Below are positions 1-10,159 of a stretch of 64,000 bases of DNA, piece after piece (within the stretch, counting starts at the first letter, position 1; each line of letters opens with the position of its first letter). Under the pieces are notes generated by a model, which had not been told where the DNA came from, made no database searches, and saw nothing but the letters and a program-made list of their open reading frames with translations. Location of the stretch: NCBI GenBank assembly GCA_029560585.1, contig JAKQKQ010000330.1, positions 43,757 to 107,756 of the forward strand, given 5' to 3'. Source of the stretch: Verrucomicrobiota bacterium. Its GTDB lineage: Bacteria; Verrucomicrobiota; Verrucomicrobiia; JADLBR01. A program made the position numbers and the translations under genes.

Positions 1-279
1 GTCGTCACCATGACGCCCACCGCCGACATGCTGCTCAACGAGACGCGCACGGGCGCCCTGGACGCCGCCGTGGTCTATATCGCCAACGCCAACAAGGCCC
101 GCGACCATCTGGAGATCAGCCCGCTGAAAATCCCCGGCTCCGTCGCCGTCCAGACATTCAGCGTCGCGAAGAATTCCAAACACAAGCAACTCGTCGGCCG
201 CCTGCTGGAAGCCCTCCGCACCGCCGAGCAAGACAGCCGATACGAGGCCGCGGGCTTCCGCGCGCGCCACGACCGGTGA
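1..279 (+). CDS. modA: Molybdate ABC transporter substrate-binding protein ModA, C-terminal fragment
   Basis: Open from the first base, so the N-terminal part and the signal peptide lie outside the window; 92 codons remain. The visible part reads as the end of a periplasmic molybdate/tungstate-binding protein: a short stretch on lack of discrimination by the cell (DAAVVYIANA), the PLKIPGSVAVQTF strand, a helix containing LVGRLLEALRT, and the final YEAAGFR that ends many ModA proteins before export-domain closure. It would capture the oxyanion in the periplasm and deliver it to ModB. The stop overlaps the modB start by four bases (GTGA), so the three genes are an operon. The identity rests mainly on the modBC context; another oxyanion-binding protein of the same fold is possible. 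Confidence 0.8.
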   Translation, partial: VVTMTPTADMLLNETRTGALDAAVVYIANANKARDHLEISPLKIPGSVAVQTFSVAKNSKHKQLVGRLLEALRTAEQDSRYEAAGFRARHDR

Positions 280-1112
280 ACCACGCCCCCACAGCCACGC
301 CCCCAGCGGCACATCGCCCGGGACCCGATTGGCCATTCATCCTCGGCCTCGGCCTTCTCTCCTCCGTCTACATCATCCTCATCGTCGCCATGCTGGTGGC
401 CGACGCCACATTCACCACCCCCGGCCATCTCCTGCACGCCCTCGCCAGCCCCGAAATCCGCTTCTCCGTCCGCCTCAGCCTGCTCTCCTGCACGCTCACC
501 ACGCTGCTCTCACTCTGGGTCTCGGTCCCCACCGCCTACCTCATGTCCCGCTTCCGATTCCCCGGCAGGCGACTCATGGATGCGGTCCTCGACATCCCGA
601 TTGTCCTCCCGCCGCTGGTGGTCGGCATCAGCCTCCTCATCCTGTTTCAGACGCCGGTTGGGAAGATGATCGAGCGTCTCATTCCCATCACCTACGCGCT
701 GCCCAGCGTCGTGATCGCCCAGTTCGCCGTCGCCTGCGCGTTCTCCGTGCGCACGATGCTCGTCACCTTCGACCAGATCTCTCCCCGCCGAGAAATTGTC
801 GCCCTCACCCTGGGCTGCAACCGCTCTCAAGCCTTCTGGCGGGTCGCGTTCCCCGAAGCCCGCCGAGGCATGCTCACCGCGGCAACCCTCGCCTGGGCCC
901 GCTCCCTCGGCGAATTCGGCCCCATCCTCGTGTTCTCCGGCGCCACCCGATTTCGCACGGAGGTGCTTCCCACCACGGTCTTCCTCGAACTATCGGTCGG
1001 CAACCTCGAGGCCGCCGTCGCCGTTTCCCTTCTCATGATCCTCGCCGCCCTCGCCGTCCTCGGCATCGCCCGGGTGTTCGGCCTCCGGGCGCCACTGGAG
1101 AGAGTGCTGTGA
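276..1112 (+). CDS. modB: Molybdate ABC transporter permease ModB
   Basis: A 278-residue inner-membrane permease with about six hydrophobic segments. The cytoplasmic EAA loop is clear around residues 172-205 (ALTLGCNRSQAFWRVAFPEA, then ARSLGEFGP), which is the ModC docking site in ModB/CysT-type permeases and is characteristic of molybdate and sulfate transporters. The GTG start overlaps the modA stop (GTGA), and its own stop overlaps the modC GTG in the same way, so translation is probably coupled along the operon. Length is slightly above the usual 225-230 residues because of an N-terminal extension rich in Pro and Ala before the first membrane segment. Confidence 0.92.
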   Translation: MNHAPTATPPAAHRPGPDWPFILGLGLLSSVYIILIVAMLVADATFTTPGHLLHALASPEIRFSVRLSLLSCTLTTLLSLWVSVPTAYLMSRFRFPGRRLMDAVLDIPIVLPPLVVGISLLILFQTPVGKMIERLIPITYALPSVVIAQFAVACAFSVRTMLVTFDQISPRREIVALTLGCNRSQAFWRVAFPEARRGMLTAATLAWARSLGEFGPILVFSGATRFRTEVLPTTVFLELSVGNLEAAVAVSLLMILAALAVLGIARVFGLRAPLERVL

Positions 1113-1768
1113 TTGAGGTCGAACAACTGCACGCTCGCGCTGGCGAATTCTCAATCCGGGACGTCACCCTCACGGTCCCCCGCGGCTGCTACGGGGTGCT
1201 CATGGGTCGCACCGGGTCCGGCAAGACCACCCTCCTCGAGGCCATCTGCGGACTCCGCCAGATCGTCTCCGGTCGGATTCGCATCGGCGGACGCGATATC
1301 ACCCACCTTAAACCCGGCGAGCGCGGGATCGGTCTCGTCCCCCAAGACCTCGCCCTTTTCCCCACCATGACCGTCCGCGAGCACCTGGCCTTCGCACTTG
1401 AGATCCGGCGGGAACCGCGGCAGGCCATCGAAGATCGAGTCGATGAACTTGCCGGCCTTCTCGGCATCGCGCACCTGCTGGACCGCGGCACAGCCGGACT
1501 CAGCGGCGGCGAGTCCCAGCGCATCGCCCTCGGACGAGCCCTCGCATTCCGCCCCGGCGTGCTCCTTCTCGACGAACCGCTCAGCGCCCTGGACGAGACA
1601 ACCCGCGAGGAAATGCACGCCCTGCTCCGCGAAGTCCAGCGGTCGACCCGCGTCACCACCCTCCATGTCACGCACAGCCGCGCCGAGGCCCGCGCCCTCG
1701 CCGAAAAACTCTTCCTCGTCGAAAACGCCACCGTCCGCGAGGCCGCACTGCAAGAATTGTCCGCCTGA
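1109..1768 (+). CDS. modC: Molybdate ABC transporter ATPase ModC, short form
   Basis: A 219-residue ABC ATPase that powers molybdate import through ModB. Seen in order: Walker A GRTGSGKT (33-40), Q-loop Gln79, signature LSGGESQ (131-137), Walker B LLLDEP ending at Pro157, D-loop SALD and H-loop His189. Start is a GTG overlapping the modB stop by four bases; longer in-frame readings upstream are only a shadow of modB. E. coli ModC is about 350 residues with a C-terminal TOBE/MOP molybdate-sensing region; here the protein ends directly after the ATPase domain, so trans-inhibition by intracellular molybdate is probably absent. Such short ModC proteins exist in other phyla. Confidence 0.93.
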   Translation: MIEVEQLHARAGEFSIRDVTLTVPRGCYGVLMGRTGSGKTTLLEAICGLRQIVSGRIRIGGRDITHLKPGERGIGLVPQDLALFPTMTVREHLAFALEIRREPRQAIEDRVDELAGLLGIAHLLDRGTAGLSGGESQRIALGRALAFRPGVLLLDEPLSALDETTREEMHALLREVQRSTRVTTLHVTHSRAEARALAEKLFLVENATVREAALQELSA

Positions 1769-1816
1769 AAATCCTGCGTTGAGAAACCCGCACGCCACAT
1801 CCATCGAGATGGGCGC

Positions 1817-1841
1817 GGGAGGGACGCCGGCCCCAGCGTCC
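1817..1841 (+). repeat. Palindromic intergenic repeat, family R4, copy 1
   Basis: A short element reading GGGAGGGACGCCG followed by GCCCCAGCGTCC. Two further copies occur at 5454-5478 and 20804-20828, all on the plus strand. In the best copy the GGACGCC and GGCGTCC arms form a perfect 7-bp hairpin around GTCCCC. It lies in the 121-base gap between modC and the convergent flavoprotein gene and could act as a bidirectional terminator, though no T-run follows. Confidence 0.6.
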
Positions 1842-1889
1842 GAGATCCACGCGCACGCGCCGACCTCGGTCCCGTGGCCGATGCGGCCC

Positions 1890-2465
1890 TCACCCGCGCA
1901 GCTTCTTCAGGAGCCACGCCATATTATGGCCGAGGGTCCGCATGGTCGCCATCGCCTCATCGTCCCTGGCCACCTGCTCCTCCTCCAACCCAAACCCCAC
2001 ATTCCAATAGCTGGACCCGCAGACAATCATCTGATTGATCAGGAAGAAGTGGTTCAGGGTGTCGAACGCGTGGATGCTGCCGGCACGGCGCGCGACGACG
2101 ACCGCGGCACCGACCTTCCTCTTCAGAAGATCCCCGCTCATCCGAACCACGAGGCCCGCCCGGTCGATCAGGGCCTTCATTTCCGCGGTCACGTCAGAGA
2201 AATACGTGGGTGAGGCGAGAAGGATGCCATCGGCCTCGATCATCTTGACCACATAGTCGTTCAGATCGTCGCCCGCGATGCTGCACCGGCCATCCTTGGT
2301 CATGGCGCAGTCCCCGCAGGCCGTGCACCCGGGGAGTGGCTTGCCCGCGAGCGAGATCAGTTCCGTCCGCACCCCCGCCTCTTCGAGCACCCCAAAGACT
2401 TCGCGGATCATCCGTGCGGTGTTACCCTTCGGGCGCGGGCTCCCGTTAAACGCGATCACTTTCAT
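1890..2465 (-). CDS. Iron-sulfur flavoprotein, NADPH-dependent FMN reductase family
   Basis: A 191-residue flavodoxin-fold protein. Residues 8-16 (GSPRPKGNT) form the FMN phosphate loop, and residues 47-61 carry four cysteines spaced CX2CX2CX7C (Cys47, 50, 53, 61), the compact [4Fe-4S] motif of the iron-sulfur flavoproteins first described in methanogens. The ASPTYFSDV segment is the second FMN loop. Family members are cytoplasmic electron carriers or reductases, often linked to oxygen or quinone detoxification; the substrate here is unknown. The ATG at 2465 is chosen because MKVIAFNGSPR is the usual family start, with GAGGAG about ten bases upstream; an ATG two codons earlier (2471) is equally possible. 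It sits convergent to the mod operon and divergent from the MoeB-like gene. Confidence 0.85.
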   Translation of the reverse strand: MKVIAFNGSPRPKGNTARMIREVFGVLEEAGVRTELISLAGKPLPGCTACGDCAMTKDGRCSIAGDDLNDYVVKMIEADGILLASPTYFSDVTAEMKALIDRAGLVVRMSGDLLKRKVGAAVVVARRAGSIHAFDTLNHFFLINQMIVCGSSYWNVGFGLEEEQVARDDEAMATMRTLGHNMAWLLKKLRG

Positions 2466-2615
2466 GGCCATCCATCTCCTCAATACCCGGCCCTATCCAA
2501 CCGCTCGCATACGGCATCCGGGCCCCCGTGGCAAGCCGCGGATGAGGTCCCCACTCGCACTTGCCAGCCGCATCGTCCGACGGCACGGTGTGCATGGCAC
2601 TCGCGCCGACCGACC

Positions 2616-3377
2616 ATGACCTCGCCCCTCCCCAGCCTGACCGACGATGACCGAGCGCGTTACGAGTGGCAGATGTGGGTCCGGGAATTTGGCGAGACCG
2701 CACAGCGTCGACTGAAGGCCGCCACCGCCTTCGTGTCCAGGGTTGGGGGCGTGGGTGGCGCCGCGGCACAGTATCTGGCGGCCGCCGGCATCGGCCGCCT
2801 GGTCCTGGCACACGCCGGCGACCTCCGGCCGTCCGACCTCAACCGCCAGTCGCTCATGGCGCACGACGCTATTGGAAGGCCGCGCATCGAGTCGGCCGTC
2901 CGCCGACTGCGCGAATTCAACCCATCTATCGAGATCATCGGTATCCCGGAGAACGTCTGCGGGCAAAACGCGTCCCGGCTCATTGGCGAAAGCGACATCA
3001 TCATCGATGCGGCCCCGCTGTTCTCAGAACGCTTCGCCATGAACCGCGAGGCCGTCCGCCTGGGCAAACCCATGGTCGAGTGCGCCATGTATGAGTGGGA
3101 GGCGCACCTGACGCTGCTCCTCCCCGGCCAGACCGCCTGCCTGGCATGCCTATACCCTCAGGACCCGTCCCACTGGCGGCGGCAATTTCCGGTGATCGGT
3201 GCGGTCGCCGGCACCGTCGGCGCGCTCGCCGCAGCCGAGGCCATCAAGACCATCACCGGCATCGGCGATACGCTGGCGGGAACCCTGCTGGTCATGGATC
3301 TGCGCGCCATGCAATTCCGCCGCCTGCGGACCCATCGTGCGCCGACGTGCGCCGTCTGCGGCAGCCCGCCGATCTAA
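2616..3377 (+). CDS. MoeB/ThiF-family adenylyltransferase
   Basis: A 253-residue E1-like enzyme that adenylates the C-terminal glycine of a ubiquitin-like sulfur carrier (MoaD or ThiS type). Seen: nucleotide loop VGGVGG (43-48), Asp69, DLNRQ with Arg77, Asp131, and two zinc-type Cys pairs (Cys175/178 and Cys245/248). The segment VIGAVAGTVGALAAAEAIK is typical of MoeB and ThiF. The nucleotide-site lysine that follows the IG motif in MoeB (GKPK) is replaced by arginine (GRPR). Placement next to modABC favours a role in molybdenum cofactor synthesis, charging MoaD, but ThiF or a dual role cannot be excluded; no moaD or thiS is visible. Spacing from the flavoprotein gene is 150 bases, divergent, so the two may share a control region. 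Confidence 0.85.
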   Translation: MTSPLPSLTDDDRARYEWQMWVREFGETAQRRLKAATAFVSRVGGVGGAAAQYLAAAGIGRLVLAHAGDLRPSDLNRQSLMAHDAIGRPRIESAVRRLREFNPSIEIIGIPENVCGQNASRLIGESDIIIDAAPLFSERFAMNREAVRLGKPMVECAMYEWEAHLTLLLPGQTACLACLYPQDPSHWRRQFPVIGAVAGTVGALAAAEAIKTITGIGDTLAGTLLVMDLRAMQFRRLRTHRAPTCAVCGSPPI

Positions 3378-3450
3378 CCAGAAACTTTGAGCGCGGTTCG
3401 CGGGCGCGGCTCATGCCCCGATCCAGGATCCGGGCCGGGAGGGTTTCAGA
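3378..3450 (+). repeat. Stop-codon-adjacent repeat, family R2, copy 1
   Basis: Begins at the base after the TAA of the MoeB-like gene with CCAGAAACTT and continues through GCGCGG, CATGCCCCGA and GGGCCGGGAGGGTTT. The same order of blocks occurs on the minus strand right after the stop of the methyltransferase-like gene near 58336, and a short piece at 32394-32407. The gene-free stretch 3378-3735 holds, in order, this repeat, a strong GC hairpin (3475-3500), a Pho-box-like site (3561-3578) and the leader of the small ORF at 3736; nothing else recognisable. Confidence 0.65.
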
Positions 3451-3474
3451 CTTGTAGGATTCAAGTCCAAAACG

Positions 3475-3500
3475 GCCCCGCCGCGCGCCGGCGGCGGGGC
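3475..3500. terminator. Strong GC hairpin, possible terminator
   Basis: GCCCCGCCGC and GCGGCGGGGC form a perfect 10-bp stem around a 6-base loop. It lies about 100 bases after the MoeB-like stop and before the porin promoter region. Only two T residues follow, so it would be a weak intrinsic terminator or an mRNA 3'-end stabiliser. Confidence 0.5.
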
Positions 3501-3560
3501 TTGCGAATCCCCGTGGCCGTGTTTGTGCTCCCATTGCCCCCGCACGCCCGGTCGGGCGGA

Positions 3561-3578
3561 ATGTCACAAATCCGTAAC
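3561..3578 (+). promoter_or_regulatory. Candidate Pho box (PhoB site)
   Basis: Two 7-base half sites, ATGTCAC and CCGTAAC, separated by AAAT, in the 11-base register of the PhoB consensus (CTGTCAT, 4 AT-rich bases, repeat). The match is five of seven and four of seven. It lies 158 bases upstream of the small ORF and 270 bases upstream of the porin. A convincing -10 box about 10 bases downstream was not found, so this is a candidate only. Confidence 0.35.
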
Positions 3579-3735
3579 AGGTTCGCCATGGGGGCGTCAC
3601 CGCCATGCGGCACAGATGCGTCATCGCTGACGCCTATTCGCCATGGACAATGACCAGGGGGCCAAGATCCGGCCCACCGGCGCCGGGCGACCTGGGCTTT
3701 GGCATAACGCCGCAACAAGAAGGAGAACGCTCATC

Positions 3736-3852
3736 ATGACACAGGGGTTGTACTGCATCGCCACCAGCCTGCTCTGCCTCCAGTTGACCGCGACCGGGGT
3801 CGCCCAGACCGGAAACGCTGTCCTCGCCATCATGAAAAGAGGTGTCGCATGA
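3736..3852 (+). CDS. Small ORF upstream of and overlapping the porin gene
   Basis: Encodes 38 residues (starting MTQGLYCIATSLLCLQL, ending IMKRGVA), with AAGAAGGAGA well placed before the ATG. Its TGA overlaps the porin ATG in the arrangement ATGA, and the porin ribosome site lies inside its last codons. The N-terminal half is hydrophobic and resembles a signal peptide without a mature domain. It is either a short exported peptide or a leader whose translation feeds ribosomes into the porin. No family recognised. Confidence 0.5.
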   Translation: MTQGLYCIATSLLCLQLTATGVAQTGNAVLAIMKRGVA

Positions 3853-5393
3853 AGAAGCTCGCGTTGGCTGGAATCGCAATCGGGCTCCTGAGCCTGCCCC
3901 AGGCGACTCCGGCGCAGCAGATGGAAGCACTGCTGAACAAACTGGTGAAAAAGGGCGTCCTGACTCAGAAGGAGGCCGAGGATGTCGAGGCTGACATGCA
4001 ACAGGATGAGAAAAAGGAGGGCAGGGACAAGGTCAGGGTCTCGGAGCTTGCCGAGAAGCTGACCCTTTTTGGCGACCTGCGGCTGCGGTACGAATACCGC
4101 GACGTGCAGAACGGGTTCGACAATCTTGACGACGGGCGGGTCGAGCCTGACGGCCCGGACTCTCGCGACGATGTGAGCCGGTTGCGCTATCGACTGCGGG
4201 TGGGCGCCCGAGTGGCCTTCCGGGATGATCTCGAATTCGGCTTCCGACTGGCGTCGGGCAATGAGGCCGAAGAGGTGACATCGACCAACGACACCTTCGG
4301 GGACGCCTTTGGGAAGGACGGGATCTACATCGATCAGGTTTACCTGAAGTGGAGCGGGCTGGACGGACTGACGCTGATGGCGGGTAAGTTTGACATGCCG
4401 ATGTGGACCACAGAGATGTTCTGGGATCACGACGTGACGCCCGAGGGCGGCTTCGAGCAGTACACATGGAAAGCCGGAAAATGGGAGTTCACACTGAACG
4501 CCGCACAGCTGTGTTTTGCGGATGTCAGTGAAGTGGACGAAGACACCACCGACACCGGGGGCAATCATCACGACAATCTGGCGGACGACGGTTCGCGGGC
4601 GGTGGTCAACGATGACGGCTGGATTTTTGCGGGGCAGGCGATCGCGAAATTCGAGTGGATCCCGAAGAAAAGCGACGGCCGCATCGGGGTGAGCTACTGG
4701 TATTTCGCGAACGCGGAGGATCTCTCGACCGGAAGCATCGGGTCGGATGGCTACGCGTCCGACACCGGCCAGCGCACTCGCGCGACCGGCATCGTCTACA
4801 CGGCCCCGGGATCGGGTAATAACCTGGGCCGCGAATTCCAGATCCTGGACTGTCTGTTTGAGTGGAACTTCCGCGGCCTGCCGGGCCTCCCGGAGAGTTT
4901 TTCGATTCGCCCCTTCGCCCACCTGGCCTGGAATCTGGCACCGGCGCCGAACACCGGTGTTTTCGTGGGCAGACGGGACGACCATTCGACCGTGGACCGC
5001 GCGGGCAATCCCGACGATATCGACGAGGCATGGAAGTTCGGCGCTGGAAGCACCGGCGGCTGGCGGGACATCTCCGACATGTTCGCCTGGCGCACCGGCG
5101 TGGAGATCGGGACGGGGACGAAGAAGCGGGGCGGCTGGTCACTGATGGGGTACTATGAGCAGGTGGGCAGTGATGCCGTGCCGGACTCTTTCAACGAGTC
5201 GGATATCGCAAATAGTTTCACCAATCACAAGGCGTTCGTGGTCAAGGCGTCGTATGCCATCCGGGACTGGTGGCAGGTCACGCTCTGCTGGCTGGACTCC
5301 GACGTGCTGGACGCCGATCTGCTGCAGGACGAGAACCTCAACACGACACCGCAATGTCGGACCATCCAGGCGGACTGCGTGGTCAAGTTCTGA
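3849..5393 (+). CDS. Putative outer-membrane porin
   Basis: A 514-residue protein with a signal peptide (residues 1 to about 22, ending TPAQQ). Residues 23-50 form a short charged helix (EALLNKLVKKGVLTQKEAED), the periplasmic oligomerisation-type segment seen in putative porins of the PVC group and in phosphate-selective porins. The remainder has alternating strands rich in Asp, Gly and aromatic residues, such as LTLFGDLRLRYEYR, and ends in VVKF with a terminal Phe, the signal for BAM-mediated insertion. It would form a diffusion channel; substrate unknown, although a Pho-box-like site upstream hints at phosphate or oxyanion uptake, and the molybdate genes are nearby. Start ATG has AAGAGGTG upstream and overlaps the small ORF by four bases. 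Confidence 0.85.
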   Translation: MKKLALAGIAIGLLSLPQATPAQQMEALLNKLVKKGVLTQKEAEDVEADMQQDEKKEGRDKVRVSELAEKLTLFGDLRLRYEYRDVQNGFDNLDDGRVEPDGPDSRDDVSRLRYRLRVGARVAFRDDLEFGFRLASGNEAEEVTSTNDTFGDAFGKDGIYIDQVYLKWSGLDGLTLMAGKFDMPMWTTEMFWDHDVTPEGGFEQYTWKAGKWEFTLNAAQLCFADVSEVDEDTTDTGGNHHDNLADDGSRAVVNDDGWIFAGQAIAKFEWIPKKSDGRIGVSYWYFANAEDLSTGSIGSDGYASDTGQRTRATGIVYTAPGSGNNLGREFQILDCLFEWNFRGLPGLPESFSIRPFAHLAWNLAPAPNTGVFVGRRDDHSTVDRAGNPDDIDEAWKFGAGSTGGWRDISDMFAWRTGVEIGTGTKKRGGWSLMGYYEQVGSDAVPDSFNESDIANSFTNHKAFVVKASYAIRDWWQVTLCWLDSDVLDADLLQDENLNTTPQCRTIQADCVVKF

Positions 5394-5453
5394 CACGCCG
5401 AGCCCCTGGCAGGCTGTTTGAGAACCCGCCCGAAAAATCGGCCCCCACGGCAC

Positions 5454-5478
5454 GGGAAGGACGCCGACCCCGACGCCC
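5454..5478 (+). repeat. Palindromic intergenic repeat, family R4, copy 2
   Basis: GGGAAGGACGCCG then ACCCCGACGCCC, a degenerate copy of the element at 1817-1841 and 20804-20828. It sits between the convergent porin and fusion genes, four bases from the end of the fusion gene. Confidence 0.5.
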
Positions 5479-5481
5479 GGC

Positions 5482-7674
<2,193 letters not shown>

Positions 7675-7799
7675 CCTTCCAGATATCCGCGGCCGACACA
7701 AGTGCCACGCGGTGACCGAACCTTGGCCACTTTGCGCCACATCGCAAATGCCGCGGGCAAATGTTGCCCTGAAACGTGGGCACGCGATCCCCGCCGGGG

Positions 7800-9011
7800 C
7801 TATCGGCGGCTGTTCGAGTTGGTCCCCGCTGGGACCGCATTCGTAGCGGCACCGGCCACCGGCGGCGCAATCTCCCCGACCCGATTCAAGCCGAGCGCAT
7901 CCAGACCCCGCAGAAAATCCAACGTCCGCTGCAGGGTCTCATCTCGGATCACTTGTTCCACTTTGCCCCCGGCCCCGTCATCGGGGCCGCCTTTGGCAGC
8001 CGCCGGTGCAGCATCGGCACCATCGGCTGGTTCTTCTTCATCCAGAGCCTCCTTCTCCTTGGCCGCCTTGGGTTTGTCCTTCTCCGTGGACGCCTCCAGT
8101 CGAAGGCGTATGGCCTCCTCAAGCTCTGGATTCTCCCCGCGCACCAATGCGGCCTCATTCTGCCGCGGCCTCGGCTTCGCCTCCGCAATGAACGCCACAG
8201 GGCCTTCCTCCGCCTCGCGCCGAAGCATGTCGGCCTCCGACGCGCCCTCGAACACTCCGATATCCGGCCGAACCGGATCATGGAACGCCAGACCACCCTC
8301 GCCCCAACCCACGCGCCTCGAAGGAACGCGCAGGATCCGCCCCGAGGGCAACTCAGCGGCCCCGTACTCCGCCGCCCGCCCTGCCGTCGGAGAACCGAAA
8401 ATCACGGCCCGCTTCAGCCGCCGCAGGGATTCGGCCATCGCCTCGCCCACGCCTGCGGTCCCGGCATTCACGATGACCGCCATCGGGGGCAGCAGCATGC
8501 CCGCGGCTTCCCGGGCGATGAACTGCCGCGGCGCCCCCCTGCCCTCAATGGAAAAAAGGACGCTCCCCTCCGGTGCAAAAAGCGCCGCCAACTGCGCGCC
8601 AACCTCGAAATTCTGGTAGTCCTCCAACGACCTGAGATCCAGAATGATTCCGCGCACCGGGGCCGCCTCTTTCGGCTTGTCGAGTTCCCTGCGGATCACG
8701 CCCGGCGCCCCGCCCCCTACTAGCGAACGAACCCGGATCCAAAGCCATCCTCCCTCCAGCCGGTCCACGCGCGCCGCTCCGGTCGCGGGCGCCTTCTGTC
8801 CAGCCGGTGCCGGAGCGAAGAAAACGCCGGGGGCCGCCCGCCAGGGCTCTCCGGCCCCGGCCGCCTCCAGCACCCGCGCCCGGTCCAGCGTGGCCGCGTC
8901 CACGTGATTCGACAGCACGATCCCGGCCACCAGATCCGCGGGATCCGTCACCGCTTTGCCGGGGCCCGGGGCCACGGTCGCAATCAGGAACACTGCCAGC
9001 TCATGCAACAT
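7800..9011 (-). CDS. Peptidase S41-fold protein lacking catalytic Ser and Lys
   Basis: A 403-residue protein with a short signal peptide (1-20). Residues 119-260 follow the tail-specific protease core: [14 protein letters not shown], then [16 protein letters not shown], then [10 protein letters not shown]. In active S41 enzymes the motif is N-x-G-S/T-A-S-A-S-E and a lysine lies 25 residues after the nucleophile; here those two positions are Gly187 and Arg212, exactly 25 apart. It is therefore probably a non-catalytic relative, perhaps a peptide- or envelope-binding protein. The C-terminal 120 residues are charged and low complexity ([17 protein letters not shown]). It starts 8 bases after hldD with GAGG upstream, so the two are co-transcribed. 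Confidence 0.75.
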   Translation of the reverse strand: MLHELAVFLIATVAPGPGKAVTDPADLVAGIVLSNHVDAATLDRARVLEAAGAGEPWRAAPGVFFAPAPAGQKAPATGAARVDRLEGGWLWIRVRSLVGGGAPGVIRRELDKPKEAAPVRGIILDLRSLEDYQNFEVGAQLAALFAPEGSVLFSIEGRGAPRQFIAREAAGMLLPPMAVIVNAGTAGVGEAMAESLRRLKRAVIFGSPTAGRAAEYGAAELPSGRILRVPSRRVGWGEGGLAFHDPVRPDIGVFEGASEADMLRREAEEGPVAFIAEAKPRPRQNEAALVRGENPELEEAIRLRLEASTEKDKPKAAKEKEALDEEEPADGADAAPAAAKGGPDDGAGGKVEQVIRDETLQRTLDFLRGLDALGLNRVGEIAPPVAGAATNAVPAGTNSNSRR

Positions 9012-9019
9012 GGCGCGCC

Positions 9020-10030
9020 TCAGGCATCCTCTTCACCAAGATGGCGCCCCGGGACCAGGTAGTTGCCCACATAATCGGCGACCGAGTCTTCCAATGTGGT
9101 GATCGGCGCCCTGAAGCCCGAGGCCCGCAACCGCGAAATATCTGCGCGCGTAAAATACTGGTACCGGTCCCGGATCGTCTCGGGCATCTCGACGAAATCG
9201 ATCTCCGGTTTCCGGCCGAGCGTCGAGAAGATCGCCCTCGCCAGATCCAACCAGGTCCTCGCCGTTCCCGATCCGAGATTGAACAACCCATTGGCGCGCC
9301 CCTTTCCGGCCAGGTGCACCGTCATGGCCGCCGCATCCTTCACGTAAAGAAAATCCCGCGCCTGCTCGCCATCCCGATACTCCGCCCGATAGCTCTTGAA
9401 GAGCCTCATGCGGCCCGCCGCCCGGATCTGTTCAAATCCCCCTGCGACCACGCTACGCATGTCCCCCTTGTGGCCCTCGTTGGGACCATAGACGTTGAAA
9501 TATTTCAACCCCGCAATCCGCCGCAGCAGCCCATGGCGCCAGGCGTGCATGTCATAGAGGTGCTTGGAGTAGCCATACATGTTCAGCGGCCTGAGCCGCC
9601 CCAGCCCCTCCTGCCCGTCCTCCATCCCCGCAGACCCGTCGCCATACGTGGCCGCCGACGACGCGTACACAAACCGCGCCTCGCGACCGAGCGCCCATGC
9701 CCCCAGGTCCCGGGTGTAACCATAGTTGTTCCTAGCCAGATACGCCGCGTCGCGCTCGGTCGTCGAAGAACACGCGCCCAGATGAATCACCGTGTCAAAC
9801 TTGCCAAAAGCCGAGGGCCTCGACCTCACCCGATCCAAGAATTCATCCGCTTCCAGATAGTCGCTAAACCCGAGCGCCCTCAGGTTCATCCACTTGTCAC
9901 CGGTGCCCAGAAAATCGGTGACCACGATGTTGTCGCAGCCCAAGCGATTGAGTTGCCACACGACCGCGCTCCCGATGAAACCGGCCCCGCCGGTCACGAG
10001 CACACGCTTCTCCGCCCACTCCTTGCCCAT
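9020..10030 (-). CDS. hldD: ADP-L-glycero-D-manno-heptose 6-epimerase HldD
   Basis: A 336-residue short-chain dehydrogenase-type epimerase that converts ADP-D-glycero- to ADP-L-glycero-manno-heptose, the donor for the LPS inner core. Seen: NADP loop TGGAGFIGS (13-21), the LGACSST segment (84-90), VYASSAATYG (121-130) with the catalytic Ser region, Tyr152-x3-Lys156 in YGYSKHLYD, and the family-specific YFNVYGPNEGHKGDM. Length matches the E. coli enzyme (310) plus a little. The ATG is preceded by AGGAGAAAT. Its presence supports an outer membrane with heptose-containing LPS. Confidence 0.93.
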   Translation of the reverse strand: MGKEWAEKRVLVTGGAGFIGSAVVWQLNRLGCDNIVVTDFLGTGDKWMNLRALGFSDYLEADEFLDRVRSRPSAFGKFDTVIHLGACSSTTERDAAYLARNNYGYTRDLGAWALGREARFVYASSAATYGDGSAGMEDGQEGLGRLRPLNMYGYSKHLYDMHAWRHGLLRRIAGLKYFNVYGPNEGHKGDMRSVVAGGFEQIRAAGRMRLFKSYRAEYRDGEQARDFLYVKDAAAMTVHLAGKGRANGLFNLGSGTARTWLDLARAIFSTLGRKPEIDFVEMPETIRDRYQYFTRADISRLRASGFRAPITTLEDSVADYVGNYLVPGRHLGEEDA

Positions 10031-10125
10031 CTGAATGTGTTTCTATTTCTCCTAGACCACCCGCCTGGGTCCAGAAAAACAAGGTAGCAGCGTGTCAGGT
10101 TTTGAAAAGCCCGACGCGCCGCCGA

Positions 10126-10150
10126 TTGGCGCCGGGGTTTGTGGCGCCAA
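10126..10150. terminator. Hairpin downstream of the DUF3108 gene
   Basis: TTGGCGCC and GGCGCCAA form a perfect 8-bp stem around a 9-base loop, ten bases after the DUF3108 stop on the minus strand. No T-run follows. Likely transcription termination or 3'-end protection between this gene and hldD. Confidence 0.4.
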
Positions 10151-10159
10151 AGTTGACAA

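Noticed and set aside
7675..7799. Glycine riboswitch ahead of the SHMT fusion
   Set aside because: The 125-base gap shows no tandem aptamer-like structure and no conserved core I could recognise.
8807..10087. A 426-codon plus-strand frame across hldD and the S41-like gene
   Set aside because: It spans two well-supported minus-strand genes and is Arg/Pro-rich without motifs.
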